Assembly (NCBI GenBank): GCA_037721215.1
Contig: JBBJNV010000030.1
Span: 1-40,530 of the forward strand
DNA length: 40,530 bases
DNA from: Gemmatimonadaceae bacterium
GTDB lineage: Bacteria > Gemmatimonadota > Gemmatimonadetes > Gemmatimonadales > Gemmatimonadaceae
Direction: 5' to 3'
Part shown: positions 1 to 11,858 of the stretch, one piece after another
Layout: each line of letters starts with the position of its first letter
Numbering within the stretch: the first letter of the stretch is position 1
The notes under the pieces: model-generated
Told to the model about the DNA's origin: nothing
Seen by the model: the letters and a program-made list of their open reading frames with translations, nothing else
Databases searched by the model: none
Made by a program: the position numbers and the translations under genes

Positions 1-1362
1 CCGGCTGGTGTGATCGCCGCGCGGGTTACTCCGCGTCAACTGCTCGCGCTCGGCGTAAGCATCGATGTCGATGCATTGCCGGCCGCCATCCGGACTGCCA
101 TCGCCGCTTCGAACGCAGCGGTGCTGGACGATCCAGCGATGACTTTAGCGATTTTCAACGCCAATGCGGTTATCGGCCTGCCGATCAAGGACACGAACGC
201 CGACGGGGTCATGAACGCCGCCGCTGGCGACAAGATTGGAACCAGTTGCGCTCTCTGCCACACCACCGCAATGGACGGCAGGATTTTTAACGTGGAGGGT
301 GGCGGTTCAGTCGGCCGGCGGGAAGATGGGCGGGCCTCGCACAATCTCAATTTCGGGCGCCTGATGGCGGTTGGCACCAATTCCAGAGCGCTGTATCCGA
401 TTCTCCAGCTCGCTCTGAGCGCTAACGGTGGCGGTACGATCGGCCGGGCGCCCACCGGGCTCAATGAGAACTCCACCGAGGCGGAAGTAGACGCGTATCT
501 GTCGAATCCGGCGTTCTATCCGGTCGGAATGTTCGACGACACGTTCGATGGCAATGGCGATCCGATGCACAATACGCCGCTGTTCCGCCAGGACCTGGCG
601 GGCTCGTTCGGCAGCGAGGGAGCGATCGCACGGCTCGACAACTTCAGCAATCTTGTGTACACGGGCCTGCTCGATCCGACAACTCTGACCACCCCCGGCG
701 GCCGCGCCTTCCTGATGAAGCTCGGCGGAGCGGCGGGCATCGAGATCGCAGACGACTATGTCAAGGTCCTCACCGCAACCGGCGTGACCGGATACCCCTT
801 CGTCACCGCGCCGGCGAGCCCCGCCGCCGGTACCGAAGACGCGCCTCTGGGCATACGGGTCGACAACGCCCGCCTCCTCGCGATGAACGCATATCTTGTC
901 AGCCTGCCCGCGCCACCCGGAGTGGGAACCAGCGATCGCGGCCGCACTTTATTTCGCACAACGGCCGGCTGCACTACCTGTCACAACGTCAATCAGGGAA
1001 GGCCCGTTCCGACCACGATTCACGCGATGAAAACCATTTTCCCGGGTGACAACCCAGTGCAGCTCGCGACGCGCATGCCACCACTCAACCCGGTGCTGAA
1101 CACGGTAAACAACATCTTCGATGACAAGATGGTCATCGTAAACGCCAGCATCCGTGGCGAGAAACGCGGGATTGCGATGCCTCTGCTGCTCGACCTGGCG
1201 CGCAAGCCCGTGTTCCTGCACGACAATTCGGTGCCATCCATGGAGCTGTTGTTCAATCCCAGCCGCGGCGCAGATGCTCCGCATCCGTTCTATGTCGCGA
1301 ATGCGGCAGACAGGGCAGCAATTATCTTGTATCTCCAGGGGCTGGACACCAACAGCAGGTAA
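1..1362 (+). CDS. di-haem cytochrome c peroxidase-like protein (5' partial)
   Basis: The reading frame is open to the left window edge, and the first possible start (GTG at 10) gives a 450-residue protein. Counting from that GTG, two haem c attachment sites are visible: CALCH at residues 80-84 and CTTCH at 321-325. Two widely spaced CxxCH sites with a long intervening region resemble the di-haem cytochrome c peroxidase/MauG superfamily, which acts in the periplasm on peroxide or on protein or small-molecule substrates. The visible N-terminus has no signal peptide, although haem attachment requires export, so the true start probably lies outside the window. The gene stops with TAA at 1360-1362 and faces the TPR gene on the other strand. 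The di-haem character is certain from the motifs. Peroxidase activity is inferred, and another di-haem oxidoreductase is possible. Confidence 0.75.
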   Translation, partial: PAGVIAARVTPRQLLALGVSIDVDALPAAIRTAIAASNAAVLDDPAMTLAIFNANAVIGLPIKDTNADGVMNAAAGDKIGTSCALCHTTAMDGRIFNVEGGGSVGRREDGRASHNLNFGRLMAVGTNSRALYPILQLALSANGGGTIGRAPTGLNENSTEAEVDAYLSNPAFYPVGMFDDTFDGNGDPMHNTPLFRQDLAGSFGSEGAIARLDNFSNLVYTGLLDPTTLTTPGGRAFLMKLGGAAGIEIADDYVKVLTATGVTGYPFVTAPASPAAGTEDAPLGIRVDNARLLAMNAYLVSLPAPPGVGTSDRGRTLFRTTAGCTTCHNVNQGRPVPTTIHAMKTIFPGDNPVQLATRMPPLNPVLNTVNNIFDDKMVIVNASIRGEKRGIAMPLLLDLARKPVFLHDNSVPSMELLFNPSRGADAPHPFYVANAADRAAIILYLQGLDTNSR

Positions 1363-1406
1363 CTCGTTCCGGCTCGGTGCAGCGAAATCGTGCCGAGGGA
1401 TGCGCC

Positions 1407-1441
1407 GCGCCCTTCCTGCTGGACGGTGGGAAGGGTAGCGC
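1407..1441. terminator. hairpin between convergent genes
   Basis: A perfect 7-bp stem (CCCTTCC at 1410-1416 with GGAAGGG at 1429-1435, 12-nt loop) is extended by GCG/CGC arms across a two-base TA bulge. It lies 45 bases after the cytochrome stop and one base beyond the minus-strand TPR stop. A second imperfect stem lies at 1373-1397. No T-tract follows on either strand, so a bidirectional terminator role is inferred from position and stem strength only. Confidence 0.45.
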
Positions 1442-1442
1442 A

Positions 1443-2198
1443 TCAAAGCGAGTTCAGTCCCGCCCGCGCCTGCGCCTTGTAATGACCGTCATTTACGTCG
1501 CCGATCGGTAGCCTGAGCGCCGTCTCGAACTCTGCCCGCGCTTTTGCCTTGTTGCCGACATCGCGATAAACCTCTCCCATGTCCACGCGGTGGACGACAC
1601 GGTCGGGTTCTGCCGCTACCGCCTGCTCCATGTAGCGAACCGCGTCCTTCCAGCTCGCTGATCCGAACACCCGGCCGCCAAGAATGTTCTTCGCAACCAT
1701 CCGGGTGATCCCGTTGAGCCGCATAATCTCGGCGTTCCACATTCCCATCACGTGCATGCATCCCGCATGACGCGGATTGGCCTTTAGACAATCGAGTGCA
1801 CGAGCGCGAATCTCAGTCCCGTACTTGACCCGTCCGCGCGCACTCCTGGTCAGCGCTGTCTTGCCGAGTGCCCTTGCGAGCGAAAACTGACCCTCGGCCT
1901 CGGCGGCACGCAGCGCGACCGCCTTCCGCGCGTATCGCTCGGCATTCGCATACATTGCCGAGCGTCGCGATGCATCCGGCAGATATGAACCGATGTCGAT
2001 AGCCGAACGGGACGCCTTCCACTGCGCTTCGTAACTTGCAGGATCGGCTGCGAGCGCTTTTTCGTAGTATGCCAACGCTGAAGGTGCGTCCATCGCCGCG
2101 TAGTCACGATCACCCTTCACGATGTATTCGGCGGCGGTTTGAGCATTGACCGACGCGGCCGTTAACACGATGAACACTGCAGGAAGAAAAAAACGCAT
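1443..2198 (-). CDS. secreted TPR-repeat protein
   Basis: A 251-residue protein of unknown specific function. I chose the ATG at 2198 because it gives a typical Sec signal peptide (MRFFLPAVFIVLTAASVNAQ, cleavage expected after NAQ). The longer frame from 2330 adds 44 residues with no secretion features and would overlap the divergent neighbour. After the leader come helical repeats with the TPR pattern, for example ALAYYEKALAADPASYEAQW and a repeat ending KAKARAEFETALRLP. These suggest a periplasmic protein-protein interaction scaffold. It is divergently arranged with the nucleoside phosphorylase, with 54 bases between the starts. TPR assignment is confident. The partner and role cannot be read from the sequence. 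Confidence 0.8.
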   Translation of the reverse strand: MRFFLPAVFIVLTAASVNAQTAAEYIVKGDRDYAAMDAPSALAYYEKALAADPASYEAQWKASRSAIDIGSYLPDASRRSAMYANAERYARKAVALRAAEAEGQFSLARALGKTALTRSARGRVKYGTEIRARALDCLKANPRHAGCMHVMGMWNAEIMRLNGITRMVAKNILGGRVFGSASWKDAVRYMEQAVAAEPDRVVHRVDMGEVYRDVGNKAKARAEFETALRLPIGDVNDGHYKAQARAGLNSL

Positions 2199-2252
2199 TT
2201 GTCCCCGGATTGAGATGTTATTGCAGCGAATTCTTACACCCCGCCGCCGCCA

Positions 2253-5608
<3,356 letters not shown>

Positions 5609-5677
5609 CTAATCTAAGGCTGAAATGGGATTTACGCAATGGCTGATTGATAGACTAAGCCGTTACGCCAGAATAAC

Positions 5678-5986
5678 TTAGCGTCTCAACAGGAATCGGA
5701 TTTTCCTGATCGGTACCCGCCCCTCGACGCCGTTCAACGCCCCGAGTAGCTCCGGCTCCAGCAGCGACAGCTCAGTCATCCACCCATGGTTGTTAACCGC
5801 AACGAACAACGTTCCGTCCTGCGTCACCGAGATCGGCCAGGTCACCGCCGCAATACTGTCGCCGACCAGCAGCGGCCAGTCCGCTATCGACTCCGCCTGC
5901 TCGACACGCTTCTTCAGGCCGCGCCGCGCCAGGAAGCCCGAGACTGCATCTGACATGGGAACAGGTGCGCCTTTTTTTCTGGTCAC
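5678..5986 (-). CDS. dciA: DciA-like replicative helicase loader (DUF721)
   Basis: A 102-residue protein of the DUF721/DciA family, which loads or assists the replicative helicase DnaB in bacteria that lack DnaC or DnaI. Family features are the ADWPLLVGDSIAAVTWPISV block followed by TLFVAVNNHGWMTELSLLEPELLGALN and a final basic strand (IRKIRFLLRR). The start is GTG at 5986. It overlaps the recF stop in a GTGA (5983-5986), so it is probably translated by coupling. Position between recF and gyrB is the classic location of this family. It is shorter than many DciA proteins and has essentially only the KH-like domain. Confidence 0.85.
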   Translation of the reverse strand: MTRKKGAPVPMSDAVSGFLARRGLKKRVEQAESIADWPLLVGDSIAAVTWPISVTQDGTLFVAVNNHGWMTELSLLEPELLGALNGVEGRVPIRKIRFLLRR

Positions 5987-7101
5987 GCGGCGGCTCTCAG
6001 AACTCCGCCGTGAATTTCTCGCCTCTCCAGGTCCAGCAGTTCGGGGGGAATGTCGCTCTCCCTGGGTACCACGAGAATCGTCTGCCCCAGGCCCGCCACG
6101 CGCAGCAGCTCGAGAATCTTCGCCGACCGTCTCACGTCGAGCTCGGCAAATGGATCGTCCAGCAGTAACAGCGGCTCGATGCCCCGCGCCGTCCGTAACG
6201 TCGCGCCTTCCAGCATCCTGAGCGCAATCGCCGCTGTGCGCTGCTGGCCCGCTGAGCCGAACAGGCGCAACTCGCGGCCGTTCAGCATGAAGGCCAGGTC
6301 GTCCCGGTGCGGTCCCGAATGGGTCAAGCCGCGTTTGATATCCATCTTACGCTGTCTCTCGAACGCGTTCGCAAGCGCCCCTCGTACGTCGGACTCGGCT
6401 GCTGCTGCACTCCTGTAAGTCATCAGCGACTCGCCCGGCTCGCCTACGGATGTAGCCAGCGCCGAGAAGTGGCTGCTTCGCTCGCTGACCCAGCTCGCCC
6501 GCTCGCAAATAAGGGTGGCCCCGTGCTCAGCCAGCGCCGGCTCCCACACCGCGACCGCCGTGCCGTTCCCGTTGCCCCGGCCCGCGTCCCGAAGCGACGC
6601 GTTCCGACGGGCGAGTGCCGCACGGTATTGCTGCAGGGCGCGAAGATAAGGTCTTGAGGAAAGCGCCAGGACCAGATCGAGAAACCGCCGCCGTTCGCTT
6701 GGCGGACCTGCGATCAGCTGAATATCGCGGGGGGAGAACATCACCGACGGCAATGCTCCAAAAGCGTCGCTCAATCGCGTGATCACCGAGCCGTCAATCG
6801 ACACCTTCTTTCTCTTGCCGACACTCTCGAATCCCACCGATAATTCGTGTGCCGACTCCGTGCGGGCCCGAAAGCCAAGGTGAAAACCCCTGGCACCGAA
6901 ACGTATGAGATCGCGGTCTCGGGCACCGCGCACGCTTCTCAACACCTGCATGTAATAGATGCCTTCGAGAAAATTGGTCTTACCCTGGCCGTTTTCGCCG
7001 ATGATTGCCACACCTGCCTCCGGCAGCTCGACCGACATCTTCTCGATATTGCGAAAATCCGTAAACGTGGCCCGGGTCAGCCAGGCCTTGCTGGCCGTCA
7101 C
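5983..7101 (-). CDS. recF: RecF recombination/gap-repair ATPase
   Basis: A 372-residue SMC-like ABC ATPase that recognises single-strand gap junctions and helps RecO/RecR load RecA. The Walker A motif GENGQGKT is at residues 35-42, the ABC signature region GSAGQQRT at 282-289, and the Walker B/D-loop LLLLDDPFAELD at 311-322. The region HSGPHRDDLAF (261-271) is also typical of RecF. The start is GTG at 7101, overlapping the enoyl-CoA hydratase stop by GTGA; the end overlaps dciA in the same way. The order hydratase, recF, dciA, then gyrB forms one minus-strand unit. dnaA and dnaN, common recF neighbours, are not in this window. Confidence 0.95.
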   Translation of the reverse strand: MTASKAWLTRATFTDFRNIEKMSVELPEAGVAIIGENGQGKTNFLEGIYYMQVLRSVRGARDRDLIRFGARGFHLGFRARTESAHELSVGFESVGKRKKVSIDGSVITRLSDAFGALPSVMFSPRDIQLIAGPPSERRRFLDLVLALSSRPYLRALQQYRAALARRNASLRDAGRGNGNGTAVAVWEPALAEHGATLICERASWVSERSSHFSALATSVGEPGESLMTYRSAAAAESDVRGALANAFERQRKMDIKRGLTHSGPHRDDLAFMLNGRELRLFGSAGQQRTAAIALRMLEGATLRTARGIEPLLLLDDPFAELDVRRSAKILELLRVAGLGQTILVVPRESDIPPELLDLERREIHGGVLRAAA

Positions 7102-7877
7102 CTGCCCTTGAAATCCGGAGCTCGCTTCGCGAGAAACGCCGTCATGCCTTCGCGCATGTCATCCGTCGCGGCGAGCAGGCCGAAGTAGTTCGATTCGAGA
7201 ATCAGCGCCTGATCGAGCGGCATGCCCAGTCCGCGATCCACAGCCTCGATACACAGGGCAATCGCCAGCGGGCCGTTGGCAAGAATCTGGCGCATCGTCT
7301 CGGTCGCCGCCGCCATGAGATCGTCCGCAGGCACAATCCGGTTGACAAGCCCGATGCGAAATGCTTCGGCAGCGTCGATCACTTCGGCTGTCAACAGCAG
7401 CTGAAGAGCACGGCCTTTGCCGACCAGGCGCGGTAAACGCTGGGTCCCCCCATAGCCTGGAAGAATTCCGAGCTTGACCTCGGGCTGACCGAACTTCGCG
7501 TGCTCCGACGCGATACGAAAATGGCACGCCATCGCCAGCTCGCAGCCGCCACCTAATGCGAATCCATTGACTGCAGCGATGACCGGCTTCGGCGAACTCT
7601 CGAATCGGCCGAAGACATCCTGGCCTCCGCGTGCAAGGTCTCTCGCGCTCAGTGGGCCCTGACTTTGCAACTCGGAAATGTCCGCCCCGGCAACGAACGC
7701 ACGGCCGGCACCAGTAAGAATCAGGCCCTTGATTTCATTCCGGTTACGTACCTCATCGATGGCGACTCCAAGCTCGGCAATTGTCGCCGCGTTCAAAGCG
7801 TTGAGCTTGTCGGGACGGTTTACGGTCACGGTCGCAATGTCGGCGTTCAACTCGAGCTTGAGAAACTGGTAGTTCAT
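7098..7877 (-). CDS. enoyl-CoA hydratase/crotonase-family protein
   Basis: A 259-residue crotonase. It probably hydrates trans-2-enoyl-CoA in fatty-acid beta-oxidation or acts as crotonyl-CoA hydratase. The oxyanion-hole segments AGADISELQ and AAVNGFALGGGCELAMACHF are present. Both catalytic glutamates are retained (Glu113 in GGCELAM, Glu133 in GQPEVKLGILPGYGGTQRL). I use the ATG at 7877 (MNYQFLKLEL). The upstream in-frame extension to 8033 would run into the divergent topoisomerase gene and lacks family similarity. The stop overlaps the recF GTG start as GTGA, which is an unusual operon partner for a replication/repair gene. Confidence 0.9.
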   Translation of the reverse strand: MNYQFLKLELNADIATVTVNRPDKLNALNAATIAELGVAIDEVRNRNEIKGLILTGAGRAFVAGADISELQSQGPLSARDLARGGQDVFGRFESSPKPVIAAVNGFALGGGCELAMACHFRIASEHAKFGQPEVKLGILPGYGGTQRLPRLVGKGRALQLLLTAEVIDAAEAFRIGLVNRIVPADDLMAAATETMRQILANGPLAIALCIEAVDRGLGMPLDQALILESNYFGLLAATDDMREGMTAFLAKRAPDFKGR

Positions 7878-7948
7878 GGCGTTCGAGTTGAGGTGGTTTG
7901 CCGGAAGCTGTAATGTACGCGGCTGATCTTTCCTTCGCCTGAGGCTGG

Positions 7949-8989
7949 ATGGCAGACAAGTGGATTCTCCGTAAAGGCTCGAAAGACGACGGATTTCGCT
8001 ACACCGGGCCCGACGGCAAGGCGATTCGGGCAAAGGGCAAGCTCGAGCGGATTGATCTGCTGCGGATCCCGCCCGCGTGGCAGGACGTTCATATTGCCGC
8101 CAACCCGCGTGCGGCGATCCAGGTTTGGGGGCTCGACGCGCGCGCGCGCAAACAGTACCGGTATCACGCGCGTGCGGTTCAGAAGGGGCAGCTGCGCAAA
8201 TACTATCGCGTGCGTCAGATGGCCAACGACCTTCCCGGGATCCGGAAAAAGTTCGACAACGATTTCAGCGCACGCGGCTTCACACGCGATAAAGTGTGCG
8301 CCGCGATAATGCTGCTCATCTCGGACTCATTCTTCCGGGTCGGCAGCGAACGCTATGAACGGGAGAACAGCACTTTCGGCCTTACCACGCTGAAAAAATC
8401 TCACGTCTCCGTTTATCGCGACAGGCTGATCTTTGACTATGTGGGCAAGAGAAACATCCCGCAGAAGCAGACCGTCACCAGAGGCGGGATCGCTGAGCTC
8501 ACTTCCGCCGACATGGCGGTATTCATACGCTCGCTGCTGAAAAAACCGGGAGATCGGTTGTTCCGGTACAAGGCAAACGGCGTCTGGGCCGACGTCGACG
8601 CCACAGACGTAAACGACTATTTGCAGGAGATCGCCGGCTTCCCATACACCGCCAAGGATTTTCGCACCTGGGGAGGAACCCTCCGAACCGCCACCGTGCT
8701 CGCCGACATAGGTTCGGCACCTTCCAGAACGGCGCGTAACCGCATCGTCGTCACCGCGGTTCGGCTGGTTGCCAGTGAGCTCGGCAACACGCCGGCAATC
8801 GTGCGCAAATCATACGTTCATCCGGTTGTGATCAGCCGCTTCCTGAAAAGCGGTGAGACGATTGTCGCGCCTCACGCTCCCAAGGCCAGGCGTTCCGCCG
8901 TCGATCAGCTTTTGCCCGAGGAGAAGGCATTGGTGAGGTTTCTCGATACCCACTTTCCAGAACGACGCAGCGAGCGGCGCGAGCGATAA
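7949..8989 (+). CDS. type IB DNA topoisomerase (poxvirus-like)
   Basis: A 346-residue eukaryotic/poxvirus-type topoisomerase IB, which relaxes supercoils through a 3'-phosphotyrosine intermediate without ATP. The catalytic set can be placed by motif: Arg130 (SFFRVGSERY), Lys167 (YVGKRN), Arg239 (TAKDFRTWGGT), Asn280 (ELGNTPAIVRKSY) and nucleophile Tyr289 (RKSYVHP). The fourth position is Asn instead of the His of the vaccinia enzyme, as I recall for other bacterial members. The N-terminal RIPPAWQDVHI and GLDARARKQYRYH blocks are also family-typical. Start ATG at 7949 follows GAGG with a short spacer. It is divergent from the hydratase operon (71 bases between starts). The C-terminal tail is charged (ERRSERRER). 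Confidence 0.93.
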   Translation: MADKWILRKGSKDDGFRYTGPDGKAIRAKGKLERIDLLRIPPAWQDVHIAANPRAAIQVWGLDARARKQYRYHARAVQKGQLRKYYRVRQMANDLPGIRKKFDNDFSARGFTRDKVCAAIMLLISDSFFRVGSERYERENSTFGLTTLKKSHVSVYRDRLIFDYVGKRNIPQKQTVTRGGIAELTSADMAVFIRSLLKKPGDRLFRYKANGVWADVDATDVNDYLQEIAGFPYTAKDFRTWGGTLRTATVLADIGSAPSRTARNRIVVTAVRLVASELGNTPAIVRKSYVHPVVISRFLKSGETIVAPHAPKARRSAVDQLLPEEKALVRFLDTHFPERRSERRER

Positions 8990-9037
8990 ATGGGCTCCCA
9001 TATGATTTGTGAGAACAGTTTCTCTGCGGGCCGATAG

Positions 9038-10531
9038 ATGAAACATGTTCTCGCCATCGACCAGGGGACTACGGGCTCCACCTGTCTGGTTCTGTCCGCT
9101 GACGGACTGATTACCGGCCGCGCGTACAGGGAAATCACGCAGCATTTCCCCCGCCCCGGATGGGTCGAGCACGATGCGACAGAAATCTTAGATCGAACAC
9201 TGGACGCGGCACGGGAAGCCATCCGAGCCAGCGGAGTCACCCCGGATGCGATCGGCATCACCAATCAGCGGGAGACGGTTGTCGTCTGGGAGAAAAGCTC
9301 AGGGAGACCGCTCGCGCCGGCGATCGTCTGGCAGGACCGCCGAACCGCGGAGCGATGTCGGACACTGGCTGATCGCGCGGAATGGATTAGCTCGCTAACC
9401 GGGCTTCCGCTCGATCCATACTTCTCGGCGACAAAGCTGGAAGTGCTGCTCGCACTTCCTGAGGTCAAGGCCCGCGTGTCCGCGGGTGACGCGCTTGCCG
9501 GAACGATCGATTGCTGGATGACATGGAAACTCACTGGCGGGAAGGTGCATGCTACAGACCCGACCAACGCGTCGCGAACGATGCTGTTCGACATCGGCGA
9601 GCGGCGCTGGAGCGAAGAGCTCTGCTCGCTGTTCGGGGTCCCGATGGAGATTCTTCCTGAGGTAAGGCCGTCCAGCGGGGATTTTGGCGCAACAGTACCA
9701 TGGTGCTTCGGGACTGAGATTCCCATCCGGGGTATTGCGGGCGACCAGCAAGCGGCGCTGTTTGGCCAGGGATGTGTCAATGCCGGCGAGGCGAAGAACA
9801 CCTATGGTACTGGTGCATTCCTGTTACTCAACACTGGCGACGTACGGCCAGAGCCGGGTGACGGCCTTCTCTCGACCGTCGCATGCGATGCAGGCGGCGA
9901 GTACGCGTATGCACTCGAGGGCTCGATCTTCATTGCTGGTGCTGCCGTACAATGGCTGCGTGACGGGCTTGGAATCATCGACGCTGCCTCCGACGCGGAG
10001 CCATTGGCGCGCAGTCTCGAATCGAATGATGGAGTTTATTTCGTCCCCGCTCTGGCCGGCCTCGGCGCACCGCATTGGGAACCCGAGGCCCGGGGCATGA
10101 TCACTGGTCTTACACGGGGCACTTCACGCGCGCATCTCGTACGTGCGGCGCTTGAAGCGATGGCCTGCGGAACTGCGGACGTGTTCGATGCTATGAAGGA
10201 GCGCAGCGGTGTGCCATTCACGCGATTGAGGGTGGACGGCGGTGCTGCAGTGAACGATTGGCTGATGCAATTTCAGTCGGACATGTTGAGAGTGCCGGTG
10301 GAGCGTCCGGAGATGGTAGAGACAACCGCGTTAGGTGCTGCGGCACTTGCAGGCCTTGCGGCAGGGGTCTGGAGCAGCGCCGCCGACTTCATGGCGGTGA
10401 AGCGCTACACCGTATTCGAGCCAGCCATGGACGACGTAGCCGCCAGCGCCGTACGTTCCGGCTGGGACCGTAGCGTCAACGCCGCGCTGTACTGGGCGCG
10501 CAACCCTCGCATCAGAGAGGATCATTCGTGA
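9038..10531 (+). CDS. glpK: glycerol kinase
   Basis: A 497-residue FGGY-family sugar kinase that phosphorylates glycerol to sn-glycerol-3-phosphate in the cytosol. The phosphate-binding DQGTTGST is at residues 8-15, the early block FPRPGWVEHDATEI follows, and later come TNQRETVVVWEK, NTYGTGAFLLLNTG, the FGGY-type segment PHWEPEARGMITGLTRG, and DGGAAVNDWLMQFQ. Length equals the usual 495-505 residues. The gene starts 48 bases after the topoisomerase stop and ends in a GTGA overlap with the next gene. No glycerol facilitator or glpD is adjacent in this window, so regulation by glycerol cannot be read here. Confidence 0.95.
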   Translation: MKHVLAIDQGTTGSTCLVLSADGLITGRAYREITQHFPRPGWVEHDATEILDRTLDAAREAIRASGVTPDAIGITNQRETVVVWEKSSGRPLAPAIVWQDRRTAERCRTLADRAEWISSLTGLPLDPYFSATKLEVLLALPEVKARVSAGDALAGTIDCWMTWKLTGGKVHATDPTNASRTMLFDIGERRWSEELCSLFGVPMEILPEVRPSSGDFGATVPWCFGTEIPIRGIAGDQQAALFGQGCVNAGEAKNTYGTGAFLLLNTGDVRPEPGDGLLSTVACDAGGEYAYALEGSIFIAGAAVQWLRDGLGIIDAASDAEPLARSLESNDGVYFVPALAGLGAPHWEPEARGMITGLTRGTSRAHLVRAALEAMACGTADVFDAMKERSGVPFTRLRVDGGAAVNDWLMQFQSDMLRVPVERPEMVETTALGAAALAGLAAGVWSSAADFMAVKRYTVFEPAMDDVAASAVRSGWDRSVNAALYWARNPRIREDHS

Positions 10532-11805
10532 TCTACCGTGTTTTCCGTACGCTGGCCGCACCATGCTGCCTGGTTGCAGGCGCGTGCGCGACGCAAGCTC
10601 CGTCCGTTGTGACGGCGCCAGCGCCTGTAGCCGCAACGCAGAATTCCGTCACCCTCTCCACTGCGACCGGGGGCATTGTCGGCACACTCAATCTGCCAGC
10701 GGCAAGTCTGCCCGTACCGGTGGTGCTTATTATCGCCGGGTCCGGACCAACCGACCGGGATGGCAACAGCCCCGCGCTTCCGGGCAAAAACAACAGCCTC
10801 AGGATGCTTGCCGACGGCCTTGCCTCGAGCGGCATCGCTTCGGTGCGTTACGACAAGCGGGGAATCGCTGGCAGTAAGGCGGCAGCCGGGGCAGAGCAGG
10901 ACCTTCGCTTTACTCATTACGTCGAGGACGCGACTGCCTGGGCCCAAAAACTCCGGGCGGACTCCCGGTTCTCGAGCGTGACAATCGTGGGCCACAGCGA
11001 AGGCTCGCTTATCGGAATGGTGGTTGCCCGCGAAGCAGAGGCCGACGGATACGTTTCAATTGCCGGTGCCGGCCGAAAGCCCGCGGAAATAATCATTGAA
11101 CAGCTTTCGGGGCAGGTCCCGCCGGAAATGCTGCGACAATCACAGCGGATTCTTGATCAGCTATCGCGCGGGGAAACGCCCGACTCCGTGCCTCCCGCTC
11201 TGTACGCTCTCTTCAGGCCGAGCGTTCAGCCGTACATGATGTCGTGGTTCGGGTACAGTCCGACTGACGAAGTCGCCAAACTGACCATCCCCGTTTTGCT
11301 GCTTCAAGGCTCGACCGATCTCCAGATTACCAGGAAGGATGCGAAGCTCCTTTCAGCAGCGATTCCCGCCGGCCGGTATGTATTGATCGACGGAATGAAT
11401 CACGTTCTGAAGAGTGCGGCAGCAGATCGCCAGGAGCAGATGAAGCTGTACAGCGACTCGACGGCCCCCGTCGTGCCGCTCCTTGTTGAAGAAATCGCGA
11501 CCTTCGTGAACGGCCTGCCCAGGCGCGTAGCAGTACATCGTTCGCCGCCGCTGTTTGGGCCGGACAAGATCAAGCATTTCTTCATCTCGGCGTTTATCGG
11601 AGCAGCTGGCTTCGGCGCACTCCAGGCCGTTGGCGCGGGCCGGGACCTGGCGCTGGCCGGCGCGCTTGGAGCGACTGCGGCTGCGGGCCTCGGCCGCGAA
11701 GTTTACGACCGGCGGACAAAGGGCGATTTCAGCATCGCCGACCTCGTATGGGATGCGGCGGGCGCCGGGGCCGCCCTGCTCGTAATCAACAAAACACAGC
11801 GATAA
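10528..11805 (+). CDS. lipoprotein: alpha/beta hydrolase fused to YfiM-like domain
   Basis: A 425-residue predicted lipoprotein with two parts. The leader ends in a lipobox-like LVAGAC with Cys20. Residues about 60-330 form an alpha/beta hydrolase with oxyanion-type IAGSGPTDRDG, nucleophile elbow GHSEG (Ser157), Asp264 (LLQGSTDLQI) and His292 (DGMNHVLK), so the triad looks intact. Residues about 345-425 resemble the E. coli lipoprotein YfiM (DUF2279-like): DKIKHFFISAFIGAAGFGA, GREVYDRR and DLVWDAAGAGAAL. GTG start at 10528 overlaps the glpK stop (GTGA). The substrate is unknown. A membrane-proximal esterase or lipase is an inference. The fusion is unusual. The hydrolase call is firm and the YfiM relation is from recognised motif order. 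Confidence 0.8.
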   Translation: MIYRVFRTLAAPCCLVAGACATQAPSVVTAPAPVAATQNSVTLSTATGGIVGTLNLPAASLPVPVVLIIAGSGPTDRDGNSPALPGKNNSLRMLADGLASSGIASVRYDKRGIAGSKAAAGAEQDLRFTHYVEDATAWAQKLRADSRFSSVTIVGHSEGSLIGMVVAREAEADGYVSIAGAGRKPAEIIIEQLSGQVPPEMLRQSQRILDQLSRGETPDSVPPALYALFRPSVQPYMMSWFGYSPTDEVAKLTIPVLLLQGSTDLQITRKDAKLLSAAIPAGRYVLIDGMNHVLKSAAADRQEQMKLYSDSTAPVVPLLVEEIATFVNGLPRRVAVHRSPPLFGPDKIKHFFISAFIGAAGFGALQAVGAGRDLALAGALGATAAAGLGREVYDRRTKGDFSIADLVWDAAGAGAALLVINKTQR

Positions 11806-11858
11806 AGGCCGATTGTGCGCCCTGTGACTTGCCTGTGCCACGCCCTATATTCCTCTCC

